Shown: positions 45,535-54,584, counted from the stretch's first letter. The stretch: 64,000 bases of DNA from Bacilli bacterium (GCA_017541325.1 JAFXZI010000003.1:62001-126000), one strand, 5' to 3'. Program-made: numbers and translations. The notes: generated by a model from the sequence alone, not told the origin.

Positions 45535-46770
45535 TTATTTCTTAACATTTTTATATAGAGAATAAATTGCATTATTAACAACCAAGTTAAACTCTCCAAT
45601 ATATTCATATGCTACTGCATTATATCCAAATTTCATTTCGTTTAATCCTCTATATTGATTTTGTTTTGGATCAAATACACCTGCTATAGCATTCATATTA
45701 AATGCTTGAATATTACTTGCAGCATATTTTTCTATTATTTTCCATTTAATTAAATAGTTAGAACATAAATTTGGATACCTTCTATCATATCCTTCTACTA
45801 ATAAGAATAGCTTGTTTTTTAGTTTTAGTACTATATCACAACCAACTACTAAACCGTCTGGATTATCTCTTAATAATTGAGTAGCTTCTACCATATATTT
45901 TTTATATGAACTAAGAAGTTTATCTGATTCCATCTTTTTATTTAGAATTGCACTCATATTTTTACCTTTATAACCATTATTTTGAATTATATTAGTTAAA
46001 TAATCATTTAATTCAAGTTCCTTTTCATAAAGGTATTTTGTATTTTCAACATAAGTTTTAGTATTAATTTTTGCATAGTATATTTCCAAGTTATCTCCAA
46101 ATAATCTATGAAATTCTTCATAATATTTTAAGTTAACTGTATCTTTATCTTGTATAAGATGATAAATACTAGCAAAATCATATTTATTATCTTTATATAT
46201 ACTTAAACCATATTTAGTGGCTTTTCTAAGTTTATTACGTGTTTGTTTAGTAAGTTCTTTAAATAATTGATTTGTGCTTTTTCTTAAATCAAGTTCTGCT
46301 TCCCAACGAGGTTTTACAGATTCAAAGTATGAATTAAATCCACAGTGAGTAAATCCAGCATTTTTAAGAATATTTAATACTTGATTAATATTATTGTTTT
46401 GAGCAAGTATTCTACCATGTTTATCTCTTTTACTACATACTATTAATGGATCCATTTTAAATAGCAAGAAATGTTCTTTATTTAAAAATGATTTTAATTC
46501 TTTTAAAGCACTTGATACAAGTTGTGCATCATTATAATTAATTATTAATCCTCTTGGAGAATAAGCATATTTGTAACCCATAAAAATAGGCTTACTAAAA
46601 AGCAGCATTGCTCCTACAAGGTTACCGTTTTCTTCAAATCCAACATATTCGTCTTGAAGTCCGAATTTGTTTAATAGACGCCCGTATCCAGCTGTTTGGT
46701 AGTAACTACAGAAGTTAATACTAATAATAAATTTATCAAAAGTACTAGGATCTAACTTAACTACTTTCAT
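45535..46770 (-). CDS. FemABX-family aminoacyltransferase (peptidoglycan bridge)
   Basis: FemABX enzymes add amino acids from charged tRNA to lipid II or peptidoglycan stems. The 411-residue protein shows the doubled GNAT-like layout, with SYYQTAGYGRLLNKFG near the start, FKMDPLIV, RNKLRKATKYGLSIYK, a helical arm (about 230-290) and a C-terminal YRGLNEMKFGYNAVAYEYIGEF. The added residue cannot be predicted. It is a single minus-strand gene with its own promoter and terminator, using GGAGGGG before ATG. Confidence 0.88.
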   Translation of the reverse strand: MKVVKLDPSTFDKFIISINFCSYYQTAGYGRLLNKFGLQDEYVGFEENGNLVGAMLLFSKPIFMGYKYAYSPRGLIINYNDAQLVSSALKELKSFLNKEHFLLFKMDPLIVCSKRDKHGRILAQNNNINQVLNILKNAGFTHCGFNSYFESVKPRWEAELDLRKSTNQLFKELTKQTRNKLRKATKYGLSIYKDNKYDFASIYHLIQDKDTVNLKYYEEFHRLFGDNLEIYYAKINTKTYVENTKYLYEKELELNDYLTNIIQNNGYKGKNMSAILNKKMESDKLLSSYKKYMVEATQLLRDNPDGLVVGCDIVLKLKNKLFLLVEGYDRRYPNLCSNYLIKWKIIEKYAASNIQAFNMNAIAGVFDPKQNQYRGLNEMKFGYNAVAYEYIGEFNLVVNNAIYSLYKNVKK

Positions 46771-46791
46771 GCCTTCCCCTCCAATAATAAC

Positions 46792-46800
46792 ATTATATCA
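46792..46800 (-). promoter_or_regulatory. Extended -10 promoter of the FemABX gene
   Basis: Minus-strand TGATATAAT, about 22 bases before the start codon. Confidence 0.55.
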
Positions 46801-46831
46801 TAGAAAGACTATAAAAAGAACTAGGTAATAT

Positions 46832-46860
46832 TTGATTTTTTTTCAAAAATATGTTAAATT
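46832..46860 (+). promoter_or_regulatory. Promoter of secG
   Basis: TTGATT (46832-46837), 17 bases, then TAAATT (46855-46860) with an extended TGt. The start near 46867 excludes the upstream ATG at 46863. Confidence 0.55.
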
Positions 46861-46883
46861 AGATGAGCAGAGGAGGGAAAAAG

Positions 46884-47099
46884 ATGCAAGTATTTTTAAT
46901 TATTATATCAATTGCCCTAATAGCTATAGTATTATTACAAAGTAATAAAGCAGAAGATGCTGCCCAAATTATTTCTGGTGGAGATTCTGATTTGTTTAGT
47001 CAAAGAAAAGAAAGAGGTTCTGAACTATTTATAAGTAGATTAACATTAGTTTTAGGATTAGTATTCTTTGTTATTAGTTTAGTAATGGAATTTATGTAG
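46884..47099 (+). CDS. secG: Preprotein translocase subunit SecG
   Basis: SecG is the small accessory subunit of the SecYEG translocon. The 71-residue protein has two membrane segments (about 3-18 and 50-70) joined by an ISGGDSDLFSQRKERG loop typical of SecG. ATG 46884 is chosen over 46863 because GAGGAGGG lies between them. It precedes rnr-capA-smpB-ssrA, and secG-rnr-smpB is a common Firmicutes order. Confidence 0.93.
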   Translation: MQVFLIIISIALIAIVLLQSNKAEDAAQIISGGDSDLFSQRKERGSELFISRLTLVLGLVFFVISLVMEFM

Positions 47100-47120
47100 A
47101 CTTGAAAAAGTCTTTTTTTT
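47098..47120 (+). terminator. Intrinsic terminator overlapping the secG stop
   Basis: AGACTT, a GAAA loop and AAGTCT are followed by a T run. Confidence 0.75.
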
Positions 47121-47179
47121 TGTAAAAAATTAGTAATTTATGAGTAAATATAATATAATTAACATAGAAGAGGTGTGCT

Positions 47180-49309
47180 ATGAAAGAAAAGATACTAGAA
47201 GTAATGAAAAATACAAATAAAGCATTAACTATTGCTGAGATAGACAATAAATTAGGTATTAATAATATAGAAGATACAAAACTATTAAATGATTCTTTAA
47301 AAGAATTAGAAGAAGCAGGAGATATTTATAGATCTAATAAAGATAGATATATGATATTTGAAAATGGACCATTAAAAAAGGGTGTAATAAGTATAAACAA
47401 AAAGGGATTTGGTTTTGTTGAAGTAGAAGGAATGGATGATATATTTGTATCTGCTGATAATATTAATGGTGCTGTTCAAAAAGATTTAGTAGTAGTAGAA
47501 ATACTACAAAGAAAAGATGATGGAAAAATAGAAGGAAGAGTAGTAAGAGTAATAAAACGTGAATTAAATACCATTGTTGGAGAAGTACTATTTAAAAAGA
47601 AAGATATCTATGTTATTCCTGATGATGAAAGAATAAAACTTGAACTTATAATAGATAGAAATAAGAAAGATAATCTTGGTTTAGTAGATGGTCATAAAGT
47701 AGTTGTATCATTAAAAAAACAAGTTAATAAAGAAAAATATTTATGTAAGTTAGATAAGATAATTGGTCATAAAAATGATCCAGGAGTAGATATATTATCA
47801 ATTATTTATGATCATAATATTAAAGATACATTTGATCCCGAAACATTAGATGAATTATCTGATATTCCAGAAGAAGTAAGTGAAAAAGATCTTGTTGGTA
47901 GAAAAGATTTAACTGGAGAAATGATATTTACTATTGATGGAGATGATACAAAAGATATAGATGATGCGATTTCACTAGATATTCTAGAAAATGGACATTA
48001 TAAACTTGGAGTACATATTGCTGATGTATCATATTATTCAAAAGAAGGTAGTGCGCTAGATAAAGAAGCAGCTTTACGTGGTACAAGTGTTTATTTAGTT
48101 GATAGAGTTATTCCAATGTATCCACATAAATTATCTAATGGAATATGTTCATTAAATCCAAATGTAGTAAGACTTGCTATTTCTTGTGTAATGGAAATAG
48201 ATGAAAAAGGAAATACAGTTGACTATGAGATTTTTGAAAGTTATATTAAATCTCGTATTCAAATGACTTATAAAAAAGTAAATAAAGTTATTGAAGAAGA
48301 TATTATTCCTGAAGGATATGAAGAGTTTGCAGATAAATTAAAAGAAATGAATGAATTATCTAAAATAATTCGTAAGAATAAAGATGAAAGAGGATATATT
48401 AATTTTGATGTAGATGAAGCTAAAATCTTAGTTGATGAGAATTGTCATCCAATAGATGTAGTTCTTCGTAATCGTGGTCGTGGAGAGAATATGATTGAAG
48501 ACTTTATGATTTGTGCTAATGAATGTGTTGCAACTCATATATTCTATATGCAACTTCCATTTATTTATCGTGTTCATGAAGAACCAAAAGAAGAAAAAAT
48601 TAGTAATTATATGTCTTATCTTGCTGCTATGGGAATTCAAGTTAATGGTAAAGTTAATGATGTTAGACCAAAGACAATGCAAAGATTATTAAAAAGTCTA
48701 GAAGGAAATCCAAAATATCCAATTCTTGCTGATCAATTATTAAGAAGTATGCAAAAAGCTATATATTTACCTGAAAACTTAGGACACTATGGACTAGCTA
48801 GTAAATGTTATACTCATTTTACTAGTCCAATTAGACGTTATCCAGATACAACTGTTCATAGATTATTAAGAACATATCTTTTTAAAGGAGAAATAAGTCA
48901 AGAAACAGTTAAAAAATGGGAAATGAAACTTCCTGAAATAGCTGATCATTCATCTGAAATGGAAAGAGAATCAATTGAATGTGAAAGAGATGTAGATGAT
49001 ATGAAAATGGCAGAATATATGGAAGACCATATTGGAGATGAATTTGAAGGAATGATTTCAGGTGTTGCAAACTTTGGTATGTTTGTAAGACTTCCTAATT
49101 TAATTGAAGGAATGGTAAGAATTACAGATATGAATGATTACTATAAATATGATGAAATAAGTCAAACTTTAACTGGAGAGAAAAAACATAAAAGATATTC
49201 TTTAGGAGATCAAGTTAGAGTTAAAGTAATAAATGCTTCTAAAGAAGCAAGGTCAATAGATTTTGCATTAGTAGAGGGGGATAGTAATGAAGAGGAGAAG
49301 AAAGGTTAA
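47180..49309 (+). CDS. rnr: Ribonuclease R
   Basis: RNase R is a 3'-5' exonuclease that degrades structured RNA and tmRNA-tagged messages. The 709-residue protein has an N-terminal winged helix and cold-shock domains, the RNB catalytic motif GDDTKDIDDAISL, and a C-terminal S1 domain (GMISGVANFGMFVRLPN). GAGGTG precedes ATG 47180. It overlaps capA by 23 bases; smpB follows, so the trans-translation genes are clustered. Confidence 0.96.
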   Translation: MKEKILEVMKNTNKALTIAEIDNKLGINNIEDTKLLNDSLKELEEAGDIYRSNKDRYMIFENGPLKKGVISINKKGFGFVEVEGMDDIFVSADNINGAVQKDLVVVEILQRKDDGKIEGRVVRVIKRELNTIVGEVLFKKKDIYVIPDDERIKLELIIDRNKKDNLGLVDGHKVVVSLKKQVNKEKYLCKLDKIIGHKNDPGVDILSIIYDHNIKDTFDPETLDELSDIPEEVSEKDLVGRKDLTGEMIFTIDGDDTKDIDDAISLDILENGHYKLGVHIADVSYYSKEGSALDKEAALRGTSVYLVDRVIPMYPHKLSNGICSLNPNVVRLAISCVMEIDEKGNTVDYEIFESYIKSRIQMTYKKVNKVIEEDIIPEGYEEFADKLKEMNELSKIIRKNKDERGYINFDVDEAKILVDENCHPIDVVLRNRGRGENMIEDFMICANECVATHIFYMQLPFIYRVHEEPKEEKISNYMSYLAAMGIQVNGKVNDVRPKTMQRLLKSLEGNPKYPILADQLLRSMQKAIYLPENLGHYGLASKCYTHFTSPIRRYPDTTVHRLLRTYLFKGEISQETVKKWEMKLPEIADHSSEMERESIECERDVDDMKMAEYMEDHIGDEFEGMISGVANFGMFVRLPNLIEGMVRITDMNDYYKYDEISQTLTGEKKHKRYSLGDQVRVKVINASKEARSIDFALVEGDSNEEEKKG

Positions 49310-50489
49310 ATTAAAAAGAAAATCTTGGATACTATTATATTTATTTGTATTAGTATTTAGTACTATATTTGGATTTTTATTATTTCATAAGAAAGCAGTA
49401 CCAATACTAGACAAAAAGGAAGAATTAAAGACGGATGTAGAAATATATCCGATAAAAGAGGAAAAATTATCTATTGTAATGGTTGGAGATTGTTTAATAC
49501 ATCCTCCTATATATGAAGATGCCTATAAAAATGGAGTATATGATTTTAAACCTATGTTATCTTTAATTAAACCTATTGTTAGTAAATATGATTTAGCATA
49601 TTATAATCAAGAATCTATTCTTGCTGGTAATAAGAATTTTAAATTAAGTGGATATCCTCAATTTAATTCACCACAAGAAGTAGGAGATGCTTTTATAGAT
49701 GCAGGATTTAATTTAGTTAGTTTAGCTAATAATCATACTTTAGATAAGTATGAAAAAGGAGTTAAGTCTTCTGTTGAATATTGGAAAACCAAAAATGTTT
49801 ATTGGACAGGACAAGCATTATCAGAAGAAGAAAGAACTAAAAATATTAGAGTAGAAGAAAAAAATGGAATTAAATATGCATTTTTAGCTTATACTACTCA
49901 AACTAATGGACTTTTACCTCCTAAAGGGAAAGAATATTTAACTAATATCTATTCACCAGAAAAAGCTAAAAAAGACATAGACTTGATAAAAGATAAAGTA
50001 GATGTTATATTAGTTGCTATGCACTGGGGAGTAGAATATCAAACTAGTGGAGTAGCACAAGAACAAAAGACAATAGCGAAGTATTTAGCAAGTTTAGGAG
50101 TAGATATTATTATTGGAGCCCACCCACATGTAGTGCAACCAGCTGAATATATAGATGATACTTTAGTTATTTATTCACTAGGTAACTTTGTAGCAAGTCA
50201 AAGTAATAATACAGGAGCAACTGCTGCTGAAAAAGCTACTGGACTTATGATGAGTGCTAATATAATTAAAACTACTGATACTAAAACTGGTAAATCTGAA
50301 ATAAAAGTAGTAGATCCAACTGCAAGTTTTACTTATGCATATAAAACTGCTGCTAAGAAGAATTATAAGATTTATCCATATAATAAATTAAATAATAATT
50401 TATTTCCTGGGTATAAAAATCAATATGAAAAACTAAAGAAAAGGATGACTAGTTTAGATAGTAGTATTAAAGTTGAAGATATAGGGTGA
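49287..50489 (+). CDS. CapA family (PGA_cap) metallophosphatase-like surface protein
   Basis: The 400-residue protein has a basic start and one membrane segment (about 13-32), then the PGA_cap domain with VMVGDCLIHPPIYE, SLANNHTLDKYEKG, AMHWGVEY and GAHPHVVQPAEYIDD. CapA proteins act in poly-gamma-glutamate capsule export in Bacillus, but many homologs occur without capB/C, as here, and their role is unclear. The ATG lies inside the end of rnr with AGAGGGGG upstream. It ends in TGA. Confidence 0.88.
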   Translation: MKRRRKVKLKRKSWILLYLFVLVFSTIFGFLLFHKKAVPILDKKEELKTDVEIYPIKEEKLSIVMVGDCLIHPPIYEDAYKNGVYDFKPMLSLIKPIVSKYDLAYYNQESILAGNKNFKLSGYPQFNSPQEVGDAFIDAGFNLVSLANNHTLDKYEKGVKSSVEYWKTKNVYWTGQALSEEERTKNIRVEEKNGIKYAFLAYTTQTNGLLPPKGKEYLTNIYSPEKAKKDIDLIKDKVDVILVAMHWGVEYQTSGVAQEQKTIAKYLASLGVDIIIGAHPHVVQPAEYIDDTLVIYSLGNFVASQSNNTGATAAEKATGLMMSANIIKTTDTKTGKSEIKVVDPTASFTYAYKTAAKKNYKIYPYNKLNNNLFPGYKNQYEKLKKRMTSLDSSIKVEDIG

Positions 50490-50493
50490 TGCT

Positions 50494-50934
50494 ATGGAAA
50501 TATTAAACAGAAAAGCAAGACATGACTATTTCATAGAAGATGAATATGAATGTGGATTAGTGCTTACTGGAACAGAAATAAAATCAATTAGAGAAGGTAA
50601 ATGTAATATAGGAGATTCTTATGCTATAGTTAGAAATGGAGAATTGTTCATAGTAAATATGTTTATTTCTCATTATGATAAAGGTAATATATTTAATCAT
50701 GATGAGTCCCGTTCTAGAAAGTTATTAATGCATAAAGATGAAATAAAAAAACTTAATAATAAAATAAAACTAGATGGATATACTCTTATTCCTTTAAAAG
50801 TATATTTTAAAAAGAATATTGCAAAAGTATCTTTAGGATTATGTAAAGGTAAAAAGAACTTTGATAAAAGAGAAACTATAAAAGAAAGAGATATTAAAAG
50901 ACAAATTGATAGGAAACTAAAAAAAGGCTTCTAA
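50494..50934 (+). CDS. smpB: SsrA-binding protein SmpB
   Basis: SmpB carries tmRNA to stalled ribosomes. The 146-residue protein has RKARHDYFIEDEYECGLVLTGTEIKSIREG and the basic C-terminal tail beginning near KKNFDKRETIKERD. The ATG lies four bases after the CapA stop. The tmRNA gene starts 42 bases after its stop, so the two partners are adjacent. Confidence 0.97.
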   Translation: MEILNRKARHDYFIEDEYECGLVLTGTEIKSIREGKCNIGDSYAIVRNGELFIVNMFISHYDKGNIFNHDESRSRKLLMHKDEIKKLNNKIKLDGYTLIPLKVYFKKNIAKVSLGLCKGKKNFDKRETIKERDIKRQIDRKLKKGF

Positions 50935-50935
50935 T

Positions 50936-50964
50936 TTGTCTTTTTTTATTACTTATGATATAAT
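50936..50964 (+). promoter_or_regulatory. Promoter of tmRNA
   Basis: TTGTCT (50936-50941), 17 bases, then TATAAT (50959-50964) with an extended TGa. Confidence 0.7.
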
Positions 50965-50976
50965 TTATACACATAT

Positions 50977-51354
50977 GGGGTCGACTAGGTTTCGACGGGA
51001 TTTAGTGGGCTTAGATGGCAAGTAGATGGCAATCTATAAATGCAAATTAAATATAACTGGAAACAAAATTAAAACTGTACTAGCTAACATGTTTGGTTCT
51101 CGCCAAGCTGTTGCTTTTGCCTAATAATAATTGGTGTACGCTCTTTTATTTCTTGCTTGTGGGAAATACTAGGGTTCATTTTTAACAAGATATATTATTG
51201 TTTAGTCTAGAAACAATAACGAATATTATAGACTAGTTATAAGATAGTTCGTTAATTAGCTTTTCTTATAATGAAACTTATTAGTTAACTAAACTTGTAG
51301 AAGTCTAAGAATCATTGGTTTCGGACGGGAGTTCGATTCTCCCCGGCTCCACCA
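50977..51354 (+). ncRNA. ssrA: Transfer-messenger RNA (tmRNA)
   Basis: The 5' end GGGGTCGACTAGGTTTCGACGG and the 3' end with a T-arm (GGGAGTTCGATTCTCCC), acceptor CGGCTCC and encoded ACCA are typical of tmRNA; GGGGTCG pairs with CGGCTCC. Between them a tag reading frame ends with GTTGCTTTTGCC before TAATAATAA. The likely tag is GNKIKTVLANM-FGSRQAVAFA (codons 51059-51121); the exact resume codon is not certain. The AFA ending resembles Mollicutes tags rather than the ALAA or VAA of most bacteria. smpB lies directly upstream. Confidence 0.96.
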
Positions 51355-51384
51355 TTAAGTAATTAATTCAGAATATTTCTGATT

Positions 51385-51416
51385 AAAAAAAACTAACTTT
51401 TTTAAGTTAGTTTTTT
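51385..51416. terminator. Bidirectional terminator between tmRNA and the RfbB-like gene
   Basis: AAAAAACTAACTT and AAGTTAGTTTTTT form a 13-pair stem with a T4 loop; runs on both sides suit both converging genes. Confidence 0.8.
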
Positions 51417-51423
51417 AATGCAA

Positions 51424-52380
51424 TTATTTATTTGAGTTGTTAATATACCAATTAATTGTTTTATCAAGTCCTTCTTCAAAAGAATAATCTCTTTTCCATT
51501 TTAATTCATCTTCTATTTTCTTTGATGTAATTGAGTACATTACATCATGTCCCGGACGATCTTTAACAAAAGTTATTAAATCTTTATTACTATTAGTTAA
51601 TTCTATTATTCTATTTACAACATATAGGTTGTCTCTTTTAGAATTTCCAGAAATATTATAGATTTCTCCTATACTTCCATGATGAAGTATTAAATCAATT
51701 GCTTTAACATGATCTAATACATAAATCCAATCTCTAATATTATCTCCTTTTCCAAATATTGGAATTCTTTTATTTTGAATACAATTTTTAATAGTTAATG
51801 GAATTAAAGCTCTATAAGATTGATGTGGTCCATAGTTATTAGTACATCTTGAAATAGTAACTTTAAGTCCATAAGTACGATAATATGATAATACTAGTAG
51901 ATCTGCACTTGCTTTACTAGCAGCATAAGGACTAGATGGGTTAAGTTGTTGCAATTCATCAAATTCTATTGTTGAATCGAGCGGAAGATCTCCATATACT
52001 TCATCAGTTGATATTTGATGGTATCTTGCTACATTATATTTTAAACAAGCATTCATAAGTACTGCAGTACCTAAAATGTTAGTTTTTAAAAAGATATTTG
52101 GATTTTCAATAGAATAATCTACTGCAACTTCTGCAGCAAAATTAATAACTATATCAAAATGTTCTAAAGAAAATATTCTATTTATTTCATCTTCATTTGT
52201 TATATCAGCATTTATAAATTTATAATTTTTGTAATTATTAAATAATCCAATATTATTTTTACTATCTGGAACAGATAAATTATCTATACAAACAAATTCA
52301 TAATTAGGATACTTTTCTAACATATATTCTAAGAAATTAGCTCCTATAAAACCCATACCACCTGTAACTAATAATTTCAT
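51424..52380 (-). CDS. NAD-dependent dehydratase, dTDP-glucose 4,6-dehydratase-like
   Basis: The 318-residue extended SDR has the Rossmann motif GGMGFIGANF, STDEVYGDL (the Thr-Asp-Glu set seen in RmlB/RfbB) and the active-site YAASKAS. RmlB makes dTDP-4-keto-6-deoxyglucose for surface sugars. The other rml genes are not nearby, so the exact sugar nucleotide is uncertain. AAAGGAG precedes the minus-strand ATG. It is divergent from an O-acetyltransferase gene, which suggests a shared surface polysaccharide theme. Confidence 0.82.
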   Translation of the reverse strand: MKLLVTGGMGFIGANFLEYMLEKYPNYEFVCIDNLSVPDSKNNIGLFNNYKNYKFINADITNEDEINRIFSLEHFDIVINFAAEVAVDYSIENPNIFLKTNILGTAVLMNACLKYNVARYHQISTDEVYGDLPLDSTIEFDELQQLNPSSPYAASKASADLLVLSYYRTYGLKVTISRCTNNYGPHQSYRALIPLTIKNCIQNKRIPIFGKGDNIRDWIYVLDHVKAIDLILHHGSIGEIYNISGNSKRDNLYVVNRIIELTNSNKDLITFVKDRPGHDVMYSITSKKIEDELKWKRDYSFEEGLDKTINWYINNSNK

Positions 52381-52412
52381 ATTTTCTCCTTTAGACGATT
52401 ATTTATAAAAAT

Positions 52413-52441
52413 ATTTTATCATATTTTTTTAATCATTTAAA
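52413..52441 (-). promoter_or_regulatory. Promoter of the RfbB-like gene
   Basis: On the minus strand TTTAAA, 17 bases, then TAAAAT with an extended TGa. Confidence 0.5.
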
Positions 52442-52450
52442 AGAACCCCA

Positions 52451-52475
52451 TTGCATATATATATATATATATAAT
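52451..52475 (+). promoter_or_regulatory. AT-tract promoter of the O-acetyltransferase gene
   Basis: TTGCAT (52451-52456) and TATAAT (52470-52475) are separated by only 13 bases of alternating AT. Four more bases, two repeat units, would give the ideal 17. Confidence 0.45.
52455..52472 (+). repeat. Dinucleotide repeat (AT)9
   Basis: Nine uninterrupted AT units lie between the -35-like and -10 elements of the next gene. Such tracts can change length by slipped-strand mispairing. Confidence 0.9.
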
Positions 52476-52494
52476 GAAAATGAGCGTGATAGAA

Positions 52495-53295
52495 ATGATA
52501 ATAAATAAAAATTCTAAAATCATAATGAGTAATGGAAGCAATGGTATTGATATTCGTCAAGATACAGAAATCGGTGCTTGGAATCAAAAAAACAAAATGG
52601 ATATTGAAGTCCCTTTTCGTTGCCAAGGAGGACGAATCCAATGTAATAAAATAGGAGCATTTACATACATCAATGATAATGCATATATAAGAGCAGTAGA
52701 TTCAATAGGAAGATTTTGCGCAATTGGACCTAATTTAGTTGTTGGAATGCCAGAACATTCTTCTAAGTCTTTATCAGCTCATATTATTTTTCCGTATTAT
52801 GATTCAAAGTGGATGGAGAATTTTTGTAATTATTCTTGTAACAATGAGGAGAATATTAATCTTATTAGGAAAAAGCAAAATGAAGAACTAAGTAATAGAG
52901 GATTAGTAACTATAGGTAATGATGTATGGATTGGTGGAAATGTTGTTATACTTAGAGGGGTTAAAATTGGAGATGGAGCAATTATAGCAGCAGGAGCAGT
53001 GGTTACAAAAGATGTTGATCCGTATACTATAGTTGGAGGAGTTCCTGCAAAAGTAATAAGGACTAGATTTGATAAAAATACTATAAAAGAATTAATGAAT
53101 TTAAAGTGGTGGGAATATGGTGCTGATATTATGAAAGATTGTGATGTAACAAATATTTCTAAAACTATCGAAATAATAAAAGATAGAATTAATAATAGGT
53201 TCCCAAAATATAAACCAGAACATATAATATTTGATTTTAAAAAAGAAAAAGTAACACCTCACTTATCAAAAAGAAAAAGATTTAGTTTTAAATAA
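52495..53295 (+). CDS. Left-handed beta-helix O-acetyltransferase (CatB/xenobiotic type)
   Basis: The protein (266 residues from ATG 52495) has hexapeptide repeats ([35 protein letters not shown]) and the ending [16 protein letters not shown] of the CatB-like acetyl-CoA transferases. These acetylate sugars or antibiotics; surface sugar modification is the likelier role beside an RfbB-like gene. ATGs at 52474 and 52480 are also in frame, but they overlap the -10 or the predicted start point, so 52495 is preferred, without a clear ribosome-binding site. A terminator follows. Confidence 0.78.
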   Translation: MIINKNSKIIMSNGSNGIDIRQDTEIGAWNQKNKMDIEVPFRCQGGRIQCNKIGAFTYINDNAYIRAVDSIGRFCAIGPNLVVGMPEHSSKSLSAHIIFPYYDSKWMENFCNYSCNNEENINLIRKKQNEELSNRGLVTIGNDVWIGGNVVILRGVKIGDGAIIAAGAVVTKDVDPYTIVGGVPAKVIRTRFDKNTIKELMNLKWWEYGADIMKDCDVTNISKTIEIIKDRINNRFPKYKPEHIIFDFKKEKVTPHLSKRKRFSFK

Positions 53296-53322
53296 AAAAG
53301 ACAAATATTTTTGTCTTTTTTT
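53294..53322 (+). terminator. Intrinsic terminator after the acetyltransferase
   Basis: AAAAGACAAA, a TATT loop and TTTGTCTTTT with a T run. Confidence 0.8.
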
Positions 53323-53363
53323 AGTATCACAATATAAATATAAATAATTATCTTGTTATTTTG

Positions 53364-53372
53364 TGATATAAT
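53364..53372 (+). promoter_or_regulatory. Extended -10 promoter of the DUF1292 gene
   Basis: TGATATAAT, 21 bases before the start codon. Confidence 0.5.
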
Positions 53373-53393
53373 TATCCTAGGAGGATAGGTAAT

Positions 53394-53651
53394 ATGAATG
53401 AAGAGAGGGCTAAAATAACAGTAGTAAAAGATAATGGTACTAAAGAAGAAATGGAAATAGTATCTATTTTTAAGATGGAAGCTTTTAATAAAAATTATAT
53501 TATTTATAAAAGTATAGTAGATAATAAGTACTTTGCTGCTTCTTTTAATGCAGATAATGATAATATTGATACTAATTTAAGCGATAAAGAGAAAGAAGCA
53601 TTAGAAGATTACTTTAAACTATATGTATTAGGAGGTAATCAAAATGCTTAA
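53394..53651 (+). CDS. DUF1292-family small protein
   Basis: The 85-residue protein resembles DUF1292 (YrzB-like): KITVVKDNGTKEEMEIVSIF followed by NKNYIIYKSI and an acidic stretch. Family members are small cytoplasmic Firmicutes proteins of unknown role. TAGGAGGAT precedes ATG 53394. Its end overlaps the next gene by eight bases, so the two are translationally linked. Confidence 0.7.
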   Translation: MNEERAKITVVKDNGTKEEMEIVSIFKMEAFNKNYIIYKSIVDNKYFAASFNADNDNIDTNLSDKEKEALEDYFKLYVLGGNQNA

Positions 53652-54537
53652 TTATGATGATAGTCACAAAGTAATGGAAGGAATTCATAAAGTAGGAAAT
53701 TTCTTGAAGGATGCTAAAGAATGGGTTTTAGATGGAGGATGGCCTATTGTTCTAATTCTTGTAATCCATACAGCTCTTACATCTTTTGTAGTATTTGATG
53801 GACCAGATGCAATACGTCAGATGATTAATGAAGATAATATTGACTTTAATCAGGGAGTTGAAGTAACAGAACAAGCAGAAGATAGACAAGAAGAAACTTT
53901 ATCTATAGTAGTTAAAAATGGAGATAATGCTGTAATAATTGGTTCAACTCATCTAGATAAATATAGTGAATATGATGATGGTGTTAAATACTATGAAGAT
54001 GATACTTGGGTAGTTAATACTAAAAATGGAGATGAATTCTATTTAGATGGAAATAATTCTACTATAGTATATGGATATAATCATGAAGATAAAGCTATGG
54101 AAATAGCTCATAAACTAGTTGGAGAAAGTGGAAGTGTAGTAAAATACTCTGATATTGTATCAGGACTAAATAACAATGGGGCAGAATCAAATATGACTGC
54201 AATTATTTCTGAAGGAGATAATGTAGTACTAATTGATTTAAATGATTCATCTTTAATTAAGTATTCCGACACACAAGGAAATAATGATCAAGAAATAAGT
54301 GCATTAGATGAGTCTTGGGCAATTAGAGTTCCAGATGGAAGTATTATAGTTGTTCATGAAGATAATGCAATGTTTATTAAAGGAGAAGGATCACATCAAA
54401 AAGCAGAAGTAATCGCAAAAAACCTAGTTAAAGAAGGTGGAAAAATATCTGCTTATGGTATGAATTCTGTTCAAAATGAATCTGTTAGTTTAAATCAAGA
54501 TGCTGATTTAGATGATGATGGAGGAAGAAGTATGTAG
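53644..54537 (+). CDS. Unidentified single-span protein with two internal repeats
   Basis: I do not recognise this 297-residue protein. It has a charged start, one membrane segment (about residues 33-51, WPIVLILVIHTALTSFVVF), then two repeats of about 85 residues (roughly 84-168 and 182-271). Each begins with a GDNxVxI stretch, continues with a W and ends with A-x-x-x-A-x-x-L-V-x-E-x-G. The tail is acidic. GGAGGTAAT lies in the end of the DUF1292 gene. The repeats are probably outside or behind the membrane as a pair of small domains. A terminator follows. Confidence 0.6.
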   Translation: MLNYDDSHKVMEGIHKVGNFLKDAKEWVLDGGWPIVLILVIHTALTSFVVFDGPDAIRQMINEDNIDFNQGVEVTEQAEDRQEETLSIVVKNGDNAVIIGSTHLDKYSEYDDGVKYYEDDTWVVNTKNGDEFYLDGNNSTIVYGYNHEDKAMEIAHKLVGESGSVVKYSDIVSGLNNNGAESNMTAIISEGDNVVLIDLNDSSLIKYSDTQGNNDQEISALDESWAIRVPDGSIIVVHEDNAMFIKGEGSHQKAEVIAKNLVKEGGKISAYGMNSVQNESVSLNQDADLDDDGGRSM

Positions 54538-54563
54538 AAAGAACTGAAATCAGTTCTTTTTTT
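54538..54563 (+). terminator. Intrinsic terminator after the repeat protein
   Basis: AAAGAACTG, an AAAT loop and CAGTTCTTT with a T run. Confidence 0.8.
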
Positions 54564-54575
54564 ATTTCTAATATT

Positions 54576-54584
54576 TGTTATAAT
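54576..54584 (+). promoter_or_regulatory. Extended -10 promoter of the zincin operon
   Basis: TGTTATAAT, about 37 bases before the start codon. Confidence 0.5.

Noticed and set aside
14711-50489. Mycoplasma-type reassignment of TGA to tryptophan
   Set aside because: Tryptophan positions are TGG, and TGA terminates several genes, including those ending at 14713 and 50489.
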